A stretch of DNA of 64,000 bases from Pelotomaculum thermopropionicum SI (lineage in GTDB: Bacteria; Bacillota; Desulfotomaculia; Desulfotomaculales; Pelotomaculaceae). Numbering within the stretch: the stretch's first letter is position 1; every line of letters starts with the position of its first letter. Position numbers and translations under genes: made by a program. Positions 1-9,500 of the stretch are shown here, in pieces. The notes below the pieces were generated by a model, which was not told where the DNA came from, ran no database searches, and saw only the letters and a list, made by a program, of their open reading frames with translations. Where the stretch lies: NCBI GenBank assembly GCA_000010565.1, contig AP009389.1:310001-374000 (forward strand). The letters are read 5' to 3'.

Positions 1-1
1 C

Positions 2-340
2 AAGGAGCAGGACAAGAGGGAGCAAAACGCAAAAAAAGATGCAGACAGCAAGGCTGCCAGGAAGGAAACCGCCCTGAGCAAGGAAAAAAAGGAAGTAACC
101 AGGAAAGAGCCCGCGAAAAGAGAAGTGACTGCCAAAAAAGAAAGGGTCAACTATGTAGAGCAGCTTCAGAAGTTTTTCCGCGGGTCGCTTAGCGAGCTGA
201 AAAAGGTTCACTGGCCCAACCGCCGGGAAACAATAATTTACACCTCTGTTGTAATGGTAGCGGTAGTCGTGGTAGGAGTTCTGATCTGGGTCTTTGACTC
301 GGTCCTCAGCACGATTTTAAAGCTCATTATGACCAGATAA
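2..340 (+). CDS. secE: SecE, preprotein translocase subunit (5' end outside window)
   Basis: Small single-span subunit of the SecYEG channel. The C-terminal part has the family pattern: an amphipathic helix (QLQKFFRGSLSELKKVHWPN, conserved KKVxWP) followed by one membrane segment (about residues 81-103 of the visible protein) and a short tail. A GTG at 125 would give 71 aa, but the frame is open to the left edge and encodes a Lys/Glu-rich stretch with no stop, so the real start probably lies outside the window and at least 112 aa are present. It sits directly before nusG, the usual order. The long charged N-terminal extension is unusual for a Gram-positive SecE. Confidence 0.9.
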   Translation, partial: KEQDKREQNAKKDADSKAARKETALSKEKKEVTRKEPAKREVTAKKERVNYVEQLQKFFRGSLSELKKVHWPNRRETIIYTSVVMVAVVVVGVLIWVFDSVLSTILKLIMTR

Positions 341-384
341 TTTTCCTGAGGGGGTGGGGGACCTGAAATACGGGAGAGGGTCCC

Positions 385-921
385 TTGTATTTTATGGAAA
401 AAAAGTGGTATGTCGTGCATACCTATTCCGGGTACGAGAATAAAGTCAAGGCCAACCTTGAGAAGCGCATCGATTCCATGAACATGGAGGATAAAATATT
501 TCGCATCCTGGTTCCAATGGAAGACGAGGTCGAAATCAAGGACGGCAAGAAAAAAGTATCCAAGCGGAAAATCTTTCCGGGCTATGTCCTGGTAGAGATG
601 ATAATGACCGACGATTCCTGGTACGTCGTGCGCAATACCCCTGGAGTGACCGGTTTTGTGGGTTCCGGCTCCCGGCCCATCCCTTTGAACGACGCCGAGG
701 CCAGGCAGATTATCAGGCAGATGGGCGTGGAAGAGCCCAGGACCCGCGTCGATTTTACCGTCGGCGAAAATATCCGCGTCATTTCCGGCCCGTTTGAAAA
801 TTTCATCGGGCAGATTGAAGAAATAAACATGGAAAAGAGCAAGGTCAAAGTAATGATATCCATGTTCGGGCGGGAAACCCCCGTGGAACTGGATTTCACC
901 CAGGTGGAGAAGATTATTTAA
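385..921 (+). CDS. nusG: Transcription termination/antitermination factor NusG
   Basis: Binds RNA polymerase and modulates pausing, termination and coupling to ribosomes. The N-terminal NGN domain starts with KKWYVVHTYSGYE and contains the conserved FPGYVLVEM segment; a KOW domain follows at about residues 128-178 (GENIRVISGPF). Length (175-178 aa) is normal. Two starts are possible: TTG at 385, placed 5 nt after a GAGG, or ATG at 394, which gives the usual MEKKWYVV beginning but lies 14 nt from that purine run. It lies between secE and rplK as in most bacteria. Confidence 0.97.
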   Translation: MYFMEKKWYVVHTYSGYENKVKANLEKRIDSMNMEDKIFRILVPMEDEVEIKDGKKKVSKRKIFPGYVLVEMIMTDDSWYVVRNTPGVTGFVGSGSRPIPLNDAEARQIIRQMGVEEPRTRVDFTVGENIRVISGPFENFIGQIEEINMEKSKVKVMISMFGRETPVELDFTQVEKII

Positions 922-935
922 AACAGGAGGTGTAA

Positions 936-1370
936 GTGCCAGTGGCAAAAAGAGTAGCGGCCATAGTCAAACTGCAGGTTCCGGCAGGCAAAGCCACCCC
1001 TGCGCCGCCGGTGGGCCCGGCCCTGGGCCAGCACGGGGTTAACATTATGGCCTTCGTAAAAGAATACAACGAGCGCACGGCCGCCCAGGCCGGGCTGATC
1101 ATACCGGTTGAGATTACCGTGTATGAAGACCGCTCTTTTACTTTCGTAACCAAAACCCCGCCCGCAGCAGTGCTGCTCAAAAAGGCTGCCGGGCTGGAAA
1201 CGGCCTCCGGAGAGCCGAACAAGAAAAAGGTGGCAAAGCTGCCCCGCTCAAAAGTGAAGGAAATTGCCGAGCTGAAAATGCCCGACCTGAACGCGGCCAG
1301 CATCGAAGCCGCCATGCGGATGATAGAAGGAACCGCGCGCAGCATGGGCATTGATATCGTAGAAGGGTAA
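936..1370 (+). CDS. rplK: Ribosomal protein uL11
   Basis: Component of the GTPase-associated centre of the 50S subunit, binding 23S rRNA with the L10/L12 stalk. The sequence shows the N-terminal Pro-rich loop ([16 protein letters not shown]) and the C-terminal rRNA-binding domain ending near [10 protein letters not shown]; 144 aa is typical. GTG start at 936 lies 5 nt after AGGAGG; a second GTG at 942 is less well placed. It is 14 nt downstream of nusG and forms the L11-L1 pair with rplA. Confidence 0.98.
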   Translation: MPVAKRVAAIVKLQVPAGKATPAPPVGPALGQHGVNIMAFVKEYNERTAAQAGLIIPVEITVYEDRSFTFVTKTPPAAVLLKKAAGLETASGEPNKKKVAKLPRSKVKEIAELKMPDLNAASIEAAMRMIEGTARSMGIDIVEG

Positions 1371-1443
1371 GCTTAAGGGGGATTCCCCCGGCATTTCGGT
1401 GGGAGGAACTGGTTTCCGCTAAAACCACAAGGAGGTAAAAGCC

Positions 1444-2142
1444 ATGCCAAAACACGGCAAAAAACTGACCGAAGCTTTAAAGCAGGTCGACCGGAGCGTT
1501 CTTTACGACCCCGCAGAAGCCTTTGAACTGCTAAAAAAAGTTGCGCCGGCCAAATTTGATGAGACGGTTGAAGTTGCCGTCAGGCTGGGTGTGGATCCGC
1601 GCCACGCCGACCAGCAGGTGCGCGGGGCGGTGGTGCTGCCCCACGGCACCGGGAAAACGCGCACCGTGCTTGTTTTTGCAAAAGGAGACAAGGCCAGGGA
1701 GGCGGAGGAGGCAGGCGCCGACTTTGTCGGGGCCGAGGACATGGTGGCCAGAATCCAGCAGGAAGGCTGGCTGGGGTTTGACGTGGCCATCGCCACCCCG
1801 GACATGATGGGCATGGTAGGCAAACTGGGCCGCATTCTGGGGCCCCGCGGCCTGATGCCCAATCCCAAAACCGGCACGGTTACCTTTGACATAGCCAGGG
1901 CGGTTAAGGAGGTAAAAGCCGGCAAAATCGAATACCGGGTAGACAAAGCCGGTATCATTCATGCCCCCATCGGCAAGGTTTCCTTCAGCACCGAAAAGCT
2001 GGTGGAAAACCTGCGCACCTTAATCGAGGCGCTGATCCGGGCAAAGCCCGCCGCCGCCAAGGGGCAGTACCTTAAAGGCATTTCGGTGTCCTCCACGATG
2101 GGCCCCGGCATCAAGGTAAACACTCAGAAAGTAACCGCTTAA
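1444..2142 (+). CDS. rplA: Ribosomal protein uL1
   Basis: Forms the L1 stalk at the E site and, in many bacteria, represses its own mRNA. Recognised by the family core (residues 120-145, [18 protein letters not shown]) and normal 232-aa length. ATG start follows AAGGAGG. The 73-nt gap from rplK holds a short perfect hairpin (GGGGG-ATT-CCCCC, about 1376-1388) that could be part of an L1 operator, though this is only a guess. Confidence 0.98.
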   Translation: MPKHGKKLTEALKQVDRSVLYDPAEAFELLKKVAPAKFDETVEVAVRLGVDPRHADQQVRGAVVLPHGTGKTRTVLVFAKGDKAREAEEAGADFVGAEDMVARIQQEGWLGFDVAIATPDMMGMVGKLGRILGPRGLMPNPKTGTVTFDIARAVKEVKAGKIEYRVDKAGIIHAPIGKVSFSTEKLVENLRTLIEALIRAKPAAAKGQYLKGISVSSTMGPGIKVNTQKVTA

Positions 2143-2194
2143 AAGGAAAATTTCCGGCAAAAATTTTTAAAGCTTTTAAGCGATAAATATATAC

Positions 2195-2330
2195 GGAAAA
2201 TCTGCTGTAGACAACTGGTGCCTGCGGGCATAATGGCTTCAAGCCGCCAGTCGAGGCATGGGGAAAAACCTGACGTTTTTGCAAACGCCGGGCCTCTGTG
2301 CTTGTCTGCAGAGGCCCTTTTAGTTGCCGG
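2195..2330 (+). promoter_or_regulatory. L10 leader (autogenous attenuation region for rplJ-rplL)
   Basis: The 220-nt gap between rplA and rplJ contains a stretch resembling the Gram-positive L10 leader (CTGTAGACA near 2201, then TGCCTGCGGGC and a GTCGAGGCA-like strand), followed by the terminator hairpin listed separately. The family binds the L10(L12)4 complex and controls rplJL transcription or translation. The assignment rests on position, motif resemblance and the downstream terminator; exact boundaries were not computed. Confidence 0.7.
2290..2321 (+). terminator. Attenuator hairpin upstream of rplJ
   Basis: A perfect 9-bp stem, GGGCCTCTG (2290-2298) with CAGAGGCCC (2309-2317), is followed at once by TTTT. 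This intrinsic-terminator shape lies just before the rplJ ribosome binding site, so readthrough or termination here would set L10/L12 expression. Confidence 0.8.
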
Positions 2331-2362
2331 CCCGTTACCCAGACACTCGGAAGGGAGGTGTT

Positions 2363-2899
2363 TTGAGAAAAGTGCCTATTACCAGAGCAGAAAAAGAAGC
2401 GATTATCCAGGAGCTGAAGGAAAAATTTAAGGAAGCCAGGGTTGCCGTCCTTGCCGATTACCGCGGCCTGAACGTGGCCGAGGCAACCAGGCTGCGCCGC
2501 CGGCTGCGCGAAGCTGGCTGCGAGTTTAAAGTGGCCAAAAACACCCTCACCGGACTGGCTGCCAGGCAGGCCGGCCTGGAGGGCCTTGACCCGTACCTGG
2601 AGGGGCCCATCGCAATAGCCTTTGGAGTGGATCCGGTTGCACCGGCCAAAGTTCTTTCAGACTTTATCCGCGAGACCAGGAAAATGGAAATTAAAGCCGG
2701 CGTGCTGGAGGGGACGATCATCGACGCCAGGAGGGTAAGAGACCTGGCCGATCTGCCGCCCCGGGAGGTGCTGCTGGCAAGAGTCCTTGGCGGCATGCAG
2801 GCGCCCCTGTACGGCTTTGCAGGCGCCCTGCAGGGCACCCTGCGCAAGTTTATCTACGCTCTCGAAGCAATCCGCAAGCAAAAAGCAGGCGAAGCATAA
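2363..2899 (+). CDS. rplJ: Ribosomal protein uL10
   Basis: Base of the L7/L12 stalk. Recognised by the N-terminal rRNA-binding segment (ADYRGLNV, KVAKNTL) and the C-terminal helix that carries L12 dimers (about residues 140-178). A longer reading from 2324 is possible, but the TTG at 2363, 4 nt after GGGAGG, gives 178 aa and is preferred; a GTG at 2372 is further from the binding site. Co-transcribed with rplL 35 nt downstream. Confidence 0.96.
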   Translation: MRKVPITRAEKEAIIQELKEKFKEARVAVLADYRGLNVAEATRLRRRLREAGCEFKVAKNTLTGLAARQAGLEGLDPYLEGPIAIAFGVDPVAPAKVLSDFIRETRKMEIKAGVLEGTIIDARRVRDLADLPPREVLLARVLGGMQAPLYGFAGALQGTLRKFIYALEAIRKQKAGEA

Positions 2900-2934
2900 T
2901 TTTTATTACAAAACTGTCAGGAGGTTAATAAAAA

Positions 2935-3324
2935 ATGTCCAAAGTTCAGGAAATCCTTGAAGCAGTAAAAGGTCTGACCGTTCTCGAGCTGTCCGAGCTG
3001 GTCAAGGCTTTCGAAGAAGAGTTCGGCGTTAGTGCCGCCGCCCCGGTGGCCGTAGCCGCCGCTCCCGGTGCAGCCGCGGCACCGGCCGCCCCGGCAGCAG
3101 CGGAAGAAGAGCAGACGGAGTTTGATGTCATCCTCACTGCGGTGGGCGACAAGAAGGTTAACGTAATCAAGGTCGTCCGGGAAATCACCGGCCTTGGCCT
3201 GAAGGAAGCCAAGGACCTGGTTGACGGCGCGCCCAAGCCGGTTAAAGAGAAGGTGTCCAAGGAAGAGGCCGCGGCAATCAAGGCCAAGCTGACCGAGGCC
3301 GGTGCCACGGTCGAGGTGAAGTAA
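2935..3324 (+). CDS. rplL: Ribosomal protein bL12
   Basis: Stalk protein that recruits translational GTPases. The 129-aa product has the N-terminal dimerisation domain, a long Ala/Pro hinge (about residues 38-58) and the globular C-terminal domain with [23 protein letters not shown]. The ATG is preceded by AGGAGG. Normally rpoB follows directly; here a terminator and two opposing genes intervene. Confidence 0.98.
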   Translation: MSKVQEILEAVKGLTVLELSELVKAFEEEFGVSAAAPVAVAAAPGAAAAPAAPAAAEEEQTEFDVILTAVGDKKVNVIKVVREITGLGLKEAKDLVDGAPKPVKEKVSKEEAAAIKAKLTEAGATVEVK

Positions 3325-3340
3325 ATAAACAGCCGGAAGG

Positions 3341-3363
3341 AAAGGGCCGCAAGGCCCTTTCAA
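3341..3363 (+). terminator. Terminator-like hairpin after rplL
   Basis: AAAGGGCC (3341-3348), a GCAA loop and GGCCCTTT (3353-3360) form a perfect 8-bp stem. The trailing T tract is short, so termination may be partial. It fits the end of the rplJL transcript at the point where gene direction changes. Confidence 0.65.
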
Positions 3364-3421
3364 TATTAATATTAAAGAATTCTTTAATTATCTGGTTTTA
3401 GCTCTGGTGAGTATTGCAGGG

Positions 3422-4864
3422 TCATGTGCTCTTGCTTAGCGCCTTTCCACGGCTTCGTTCGACTACCTGTAAGAATATTTTTGCCAGTATGGGGTCGAAT
3501 TGGGTCCCAGCGGCCCGCTTTATTTCAGCCAACGCTTCTTCTGAAGAGAAAGCTTTTCGGTAAGGACGTGATGATGTCATTGCATCGTAGGCGTCTGCTA
3601 TAGCCACTATCCGGCTTAAAATATGAATCTGTTCTCCCCTTAGGCCCTGAGGGTAACCCTCGCCATTCCACCACTCGTGGTGCTGGCGGATAAGCTCCGC
3701 CAGGGGCGCAAGTTCAGGCGAGGAAAGAGCGATACGGTACCCAATTTCAGGGTGGCGTTTGATCTCTTCCCATTCCCTTGAAGACAAGGGACCCTTCTTC
3801 AACAAAATATGCTCAGGTACTCCCAGCTTTCCAATGTCATGGATATCTGCTAGAAGCTGGAGGCTGTCCATTTCTGCCCAGGAAAGACCGGCAGCCTCCC
3901 CGAGCAAACAGGCAAATTGCTTTACCCTTTCGGTGTGGCCTTCGGCCACGAAGTCTTTTGCCGCCAGGGCCGCCTTGAGGACTTGAATTACCGCTCCCCG
4001 GTAATTCTTTCCCCGCGCCAGCTTGTCCCTGTACATCATGTCGTCGGCTTCCTTGCAGAGGTCCCAAAGGCTGCACCCAGCCCCGTCAGCCGTTGCCATC
4101 CCAATAGAAAAGCGGAAGAGAAGGTCAGGGTTCTTGGTGTTGGCTTCTTCCACCGCCTCGATTATTTTCTGTGCTATTTCTTCCGCTTCTATTCTGCTGG
4201 TGCGGGGTAAAAGCACGACGAACTCGTCTCCCCCGATTCGCGCCGCCACGCCCCTTTCTTTCACAGCCTTGGAGATTGCCCCGGCTGCACAGCGCAGGAG
4301 TTCGTCTCCCCGCTCGTGCCCCAACGCATCATTTACCAGCTTGAGATTGTCTAGATCGCACAGGATGATACTTACCGGGTAGGAGTCGCTTTTTTCAAGC
4401 CGGCGGAGCTCTTCTTCAAAATAAGACCGGTTGTAGAGGCCGGTGAGGACATCGTGGGTACTGATGTATTGCAACTGGAACTCACGGTAATAAAGGCGTA
4501 ATAGTTCACCTGCCCGCTTAGCAAGTATATCCAGAAGGCGAAGTTCGCAAGGTTTAAAACCCTTTCTTTTTTCAAGATATATACTGCCCAGTGATCCGTT
4601 TTCACCCAGTTCGCGAATATACACGTCAGGGCGAGTGCGCCTTTGCTCGATATAATCCTGGCAGTTGACCGGCGCAAGGTTCCCCAGGCCCCACGAGTAG
4701 CACTTCCTGCCGCCAGTGCAGTTCCTGATTAAAACAACTCGCCGGGAGCCAAACAACCGGCTCGCCTTATCCACCAGCTCCCTGAATAGTTTTTCCTCCG
4801 ACCCCGGAAATTCCCAGGTTGATATTTCATACAAAACAGCCAGTTCAGCAAACCCGGATTCCAT
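3422..4864 (-). CDS. GGDEF + HD-GYP cyclic-di-GMP signalling protein
   Basis: A 480-aa cytosolic protein without obvious membrane spans. Residues 1-130 look like a GAF-type sensor; residues 135-290 are a GGDEF domain with an intact GGDEF motif at about 211-215 and a metal-binding DLDN, implying diguanylate cyclase activity; residues 298-475 are an HD-GYP phosphodiesterase domain with HDIGK at about 342 and GEGYP at about 402. No RxxD inhibitory site is seen just before GGDEF. Both catalytic motifs look intact, so it may make and break c-di-GMP. It follows the FIST gene by 4 nt and is surely in the same transcript. It opposes the ribosomal/rpo genes on both sides. Confidence 0.9.
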   Translation of the reverse strand: MESGFAELAVLYEISTWEFPGSEEKLFRELVDKASRLFGSRRVVLIRNCTGGRKCYSWGLGNLAPVNCQDYIEQRRTRPDVYIRELGENGSLGSIYLEKRKGFKPCELRLLDILAKRAGELLRLYYREFQLQYISTHDVLTGLYNRSYFEEELRRLEKSDSYPVSIILCDLDNLKLVNDALGHERGDELLRCAAGAISKAVKERGVAARIGGDEFVVLLPRTSRIEAEEIAQKIIEAVEEANTKNPDLLFRFSIGMATADGAGCSLWDLCKEADDMMYRDKLARGKNYRGAVIQVLKAALAAKDFVAEGHTERVKQFACLLGEAAGLSWAEMDSLQLLADIHDIGKLGVPEHILLKKGPLSSREWEEIKRHPEIGYRIALSSPELAPLAELIRQHHEWWNGEGYPQGLRGEQIHILSRIVAIADAYDAMTSSRPYRKAFSSEEALAEIKRAAGTQFDPILAKIFLQVVERSRGKALSKST

Positions 4865-4868
4865 TTTA

Positions 4869-5999
4869 TTAAAACGCCCCCCCGACCGCTGCTACAAGTG
4901 TCTTGTTGTGAAAGATAGGGACATCGTTATAAGCCGCTACTTCGCCAAAGGTAAGTAAGCCGGCAAACGGCAGCGCCCCGAATACCTCCCGGTATATCTT
5001 GTGCTCAAGCTCACTGTCTTTAAGCAGAAGGGAGCGGGAAACACAATTAAATAAAAGTGCAAAAGCCGGTGAATTTATTTTGCTTAAGGAAGCGGCAGCC
5101 ACCCGTTGCGTTACCTCAATTAAATCGGAGTGCTTGGCGTGCATTAAGTATGCTACGGCTCTTGACGGGACCTCCGTGGCGAGTTCAATTGCGCCGTCAG
5201 GCAGGACTTGCATAGGGTCCCGGATTACAAACCTTCCCATTGCATTTGGCATTCCCAGGGGATGTTCCAGTCCCATTTTCGGCATTTTCTCCAGCTCAAC
5301 TCCCCCAAGCCGCTCCGCATAAACCGTAAAAGCCGGCCGTGCATCCAGTTCGTGCACCACCTTGCCTCGTGCCCTGGTTATAACCAGTGGGGGGCCCATC
5401 GGTTTCCAACCGTGCTCTACAGAAATGCCGAAAACGCAGCCGGAAATTATAGCTGCAGCTACGGCACTGCTGGCAACACATTTCTCAGTCAACTGGTAGG
5501 TTTGAATGAAGCGGAGGTTGTCACCGGTTCCGCCACCTGCGTATTTAAAACCTGGTCCCATAATGTCGTAAAGTCCCTGCAGCATTTCTGTAATGCCGCT
5601 GGCCAGCCCGTCCGGAAACACCGCTACCAAGCCGGAGGAGGCCCTGCTGCCGGCCAATAGTTTCTTCCCCAGCCTCTTTCCCACATCCCACGGGTCTCCG
5701 TCGTCAAACCAGGTTATGGCCGTGGCAGCTTTAATCCTATCACCCGCCAGGGCAAGGACAGCTATCCCTTCGTTAAATATCCCGGCCGGCGTTATAATAC
5801 CTGCCCCACACGCGCCGACAAGAGGCACGTCTCCAGTTTCATCTAAAACGCCCGCCAGAACCTCTTCCTGCTTATAGCAGCTTGTTGTAAAGACAAAGAG
5901 GACTGCCGGCTGTTCCAACTCCCGTAGGGCGAGGCGGGCTGCTTCCCTGCCAGCTTCTTTAGACTCCTGCAGAAGGCTCCATCCAGCTCCAGCTCGCAT
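4869..5999 (-). CDS. FIST-domain sensory protein
   Basis: 376 aa matching the FIST N plus FIST C architecture, a cytoplasmic ligand-binding module proposed for small molecules such as amino acids and usually linked to signalling outputs. Features seen are the N-terminal TTSCYKQEEV region, the glycine-rich VGACGAGIITPAG segment near residue 65-80, and the C-terminal FIST_C part ending in a Gly/Ala-rich tail. No membrane span or output domain is present. The ATG is preceded by AAGGTGG on the minus strand. The GGDEF/HD-GYP gene 4 nt downstream is the likely output partner. Confidence 0.82.
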   Translation of the reverse strand: MRAGAGWSLLQESKEAGREAARLALRELEQPAVLFVFTTSCYKQEEVLAGVLDETGDVPLVGACGAGIITPAGIFNEGIAVLALAGDRIKAATAITWFDDGDPWDVGKRLGKKLLAGSRASSGLVAVFPDGLASGITEMLQGLYDIMGPGFKYAGGGTGDNLRFIQTYQLTEKCVASSAVAAAIISGCVFGISVEHGWKPMGPPLVITRARGKVVHELDARPAFTVYAERLGGVELEKMPKMGLEHPLGMPNAMGRFVIRDPMQVLPDGAIELATEVPSRAVAYLMHAKHSDLIEVTQRVAAASLSKINSPAFALLFNCVSRSLLLKDSELEHKIYREVFGALPFAGLLTFGEVAAYNDVPIFHNKTLVAAVGGAF

Positions 6000-6091
6000 A
6001 TCTTACCACCTTTTCACCGGGCAGCTTAACATAATAAAGTTCAATAGAAAAGGGACAGCAAAATACTGTTTCCTCTTACTACCTCTTACTA

Positions 6092-6121
6092 ATTATGCCT
6101 GATAGCCCGAAATTAAGTTAA
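6092..6121 (-). promoter_or_regulatory. Possible promoter for the FIST-GGDEF pair
   Basis: On the minus strand TTAACT (6121-6116), an 18-nt spacer and CATAAT (6097-6092) lie about 90 nt upstream of the FIST start. The match is moderate in an AT-rich region, so this is tentative. Confidence 0.35.
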
Positions 6122-6293
6122 TAAATGTAATTTTTTGTATTCTTTCTTATCTTAATAGTTCCTTTTTTTATTATAAAAAATTTGCTTTCCAAAGACTATC
6201 ATTACCGGTTAGGGAACCTTTATTTGTCTTTTTGAAATTCCTCCCTAAAATATTCAGTGAAAATTTTAACAATCATTAAGCCTGACCCCCTCA

Positions 6294-6322
6294 TTGACAA
6301 GCTGAGGAATATGTGCTATCAT
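6294..6322 (+). promoter_or_regulatory. Vegetative promoter for rpoB-rpoC
   Basis: TTGACA (6294-6299), exactly 17 nt, then TATCAT (6317-6322). This gives a leader of about 190 nt before rpoB. The rest of the 518-nt gap (6000-6517) is AT-rich and gene-free; at 6261-6290 it also carries a half-copy of a dispersed repeat, and at 6333-6354 a weak CATTG/CAATG hairpin followed by six Ts. Confidence 0.75.
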
Positions 6323-6517
6323 TTTAGAATGTCATTGTGCTGTCAATGTTTTTTCAATTACAATTAAATGTATATGAAGGACGTTTTCAGGAAATAATGT
6401 CCTAAATAGTCAGAAATTTTCTTAAAAAAAGCGAGGTAATGTAAATACAAAGCCTTGCTTTTACCTATGTATGCCTTTTTTCTTTTTTTATCTTTAAACA
6501 GGGGTGTGATGCGCTAG

Positions 6518-9500
6518 ATGGCTTATCCTGAAAAGGTTGGCGCCAGAGTCCGCTATAATTTCGGCAGGTTGAGGGAAGTGCTGGACCTGCCCAACCTTAT
6601 TGAGGTTCAGCGCAATTCCTACAAGTGGTTTTTGGAAGAAGGTCTCCGCGAAGTCTTTCAGGATATTTCGCCGATCCAGGACTTTACCGGGAACCTGGTC
6701 TTAGAGTTTTTGGATTACACCCTTGGCGAGCCCAAGTACACGGTGGAAGAGTGCAAGGAAAGGGACGTTACCTACGCCGCGCCGCTCCGGGTGAAGGTGC
6801 GCCTGATCAATAAAGAAACCGGAGAAGTTAAGGAGCAGGACGTCTTCATGGGCGACTTCCCCCTGATGACCGAAAAAGGCACCTTCATCATAAACGGAGC
6901 CGAGCGGGTAATCGTCAGCCAGCTCGTCCGCTCCCCCGGCGTCTACTTTGACGAGACCATCGACCCCAGCGGCAAAAAGCTTTACACCGCAACCATCATT
7001 CCAAACAGGGGCGCCTGGCTGGAATTTGAAACCGACGTCAACGACCATATTTTCGTCCGGATCGACCGCACCAGAAAAATTCCGGCCACGGTTCTGGTCC
7101 GGGCCCTGGGTTACGGCACCAAGGCCCAGGTGGCAGAGCTCTTCAACGAAGATAAAAATATTCTGGAAACCCTGGCCCGGGACAACACCGACAGCGAAGA
7201 GGAAGCCCTGGTTGAGATATACAAGCGCTTAAGGCCGGGCGAGCCGCCCACCGTGGACAGCGCCCGCTCCCTTTTAACCTCCCTGTTTTTCGATCCCAAG
7301 CGCTACGACCTGGCCAACGTCGGACGCTACAAAATTCAAAAGAAGCTCAAGCACGGCGTCCTTTACCGGTACGGCCCGAACCCGGACGGGAAGACCGTGT
7401 TCGACCCCTATTTAAAAAAGGAAGTTCCCCAGAAGAGGGAGTTCATCAGGGAGCTGACCAAGGAGGACATTATCGAGACGATCAGGTACCTTTTGAAGCT
7501 CATGAACGGCGAGGGGCAGGTAGACGACATCGACCACCTGGGCAACCGCAGGCTGCGTTCGGTCGGGGAGCTTCTGCAGAACCAGTTCCGGATCGGCCTT
7601 TCCAGGATGGAGCGGGTCGTCCGGGAGCGGATGACCATTCAGGACGTGGACGTGATCACGCCCCAGGTGCTTATCAACATCCGCCCCGTCGTGGCCGCAA
7701 TAAAAGAATTTTTTGGCTCCAGCCAGCTTTCCCAGTTCATGGACCAGACCAACCCGCTGGCCGAGCTGACCCATAAAAGGCGCCTTTCCGCCCTGGGGCC
7801 GGGCGGCCTTTCCCGGGAGAGGGCCGGTTTTGAGGTGCGGGACGTGCACCATTCCCACTACGGCCGGATGTGCCCCATTGAGACGCCGGAAGGCCCGAAC
7901 ATCGGCCTGATCGGTTCTTTGAGCACTTACGCCCGGATTAACGAATTCGGCTTTATTGAAACACCCTACCGCAAGGTGGATAAGGAGAACAGGCGGGTTA
8001 CCGATGAAATAGTGTACCTCACCGCGGACGAAGAAGAAGGTTACGTCATAGCCCAGGCCAACGCGCCCCTGGACGAGGAAGGCCGCTTCATCGAGCCCCG
8101 GGTCAACGCCCGCTCCCCTGAGATCGTGGTAGTTCCTGCCGACAGGGTGGACTATATGGACGTTTCACCCAAGCAGGTATTCAGCATTGCAACCGCCCTG
8201 ATCCCGTTCCTGGAGCACGACGACGCCAACAGGGCCCTGATGGGGGCCAACATGCAGCGCCAGGCGGTGCCCCTGCTCAAGGCCCAGGCCCCGCTGGTGG
8301 GCACCGGCATCGAGTACAAGGCCGCCCGGGACTCCGGGGTGGTGGTCATTGCGAAAGAATCCGGCACCGTCGAGAAGGTTACCTCAACCCACATCGAGAT
8401 CCGCAACGACAGGGGCTATCTGGACAGGTACAAACTATTGAAGTTCACCCGCTCCAACCAGGGCACCTGCGTCAACCAGAAGCCCATAGTGAAGAAAGGC
8501 GAGAGGGTGGAGGCCGGCCAGGTGATAGCCGACGGCCCCTCCACCGATTACGGCGAGCTGGCCCTGGGCCGGAACGTGCTGGTGGCCTTTATGCCCTGGG
8601 AGGGCTACAACTACGAGGACGCCATTCTGGTCAGCGAAAAAACCGTAAAAGAAGACTATTTTACTTCCATTCACATTGAGGAATACGAGTGCGATGCCCG
8701 TGACACCAAACTGGGCCCGGAGGAAATTACCCGGGATATCCCCAACGTAGGCGAGGAAATCTTAAAGGACCTCGACGACCGCGGCATCATCCGGGTGGGG
8801 GCGGAGGTGCGGCCCGGCGACATCCTCGTGGGCAAGGTTACCCCGAAAGGGGAGACCGAGCTCACCGCCGAGGAACGCCTGCTGCGGGCCATATTCGGCG
8901 AAAAGGCGCGGGAAGTGCGGGATACCTCCTTGCGGGTGCCCCACGGAGAGTCCGGGAAAGTAGTGGACGTGAAGGTCTTTTCTCGCGACAACGGCGATGA
9001 GCTCCCGCCGGGCGTGAATCAACTGGTGCGGGTGTACATCGCCCAGAAGCGGAAAATATCCGAAGGGGACAAAATGGCCGGCCGCCACGGCAACAAAGGT
9101 GTCATCGCCCGCATCCTGCCGGAGGAGGATATGCCCTTCCTGCCCGACGGTACGCCCATCGAAATAGTGCTCAACCCTCTGGGCGTGCCCTCCCGGATGA
9201 ACATCGGGCAGGTTCTGGAGGCGCACCTGGGGTGGGCGGCCAAGGTGCTGGGGTACTACGTGTCTACACCCGTTTTTAACGGGGCTTCGGAGGAGAGCAT
9301 ATTCGAAGCCTTAAAAGAAGCGGCCTTTAAGGAAAGCGGCCTGCGCAGCTTTATGGAAAAGGCGGGCCTAAACGAGGAAGAACTGATCGGGGCCGTAGAG
9401 ACGGCGGAAAAAAGGGCCGGTTCCAGGGAGGCACTGATCAAGGAGGTTGAGGGCGCCGAATCGTCCGGGGAAACCATCATGGCGGCCATCGAACGGACCG

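Noticed and set aside
3040-3110. Alanine/proline codon repeat in rplL
   Set aside because: It is the normal flexible hinge of bL12, not a DNA repeat element.
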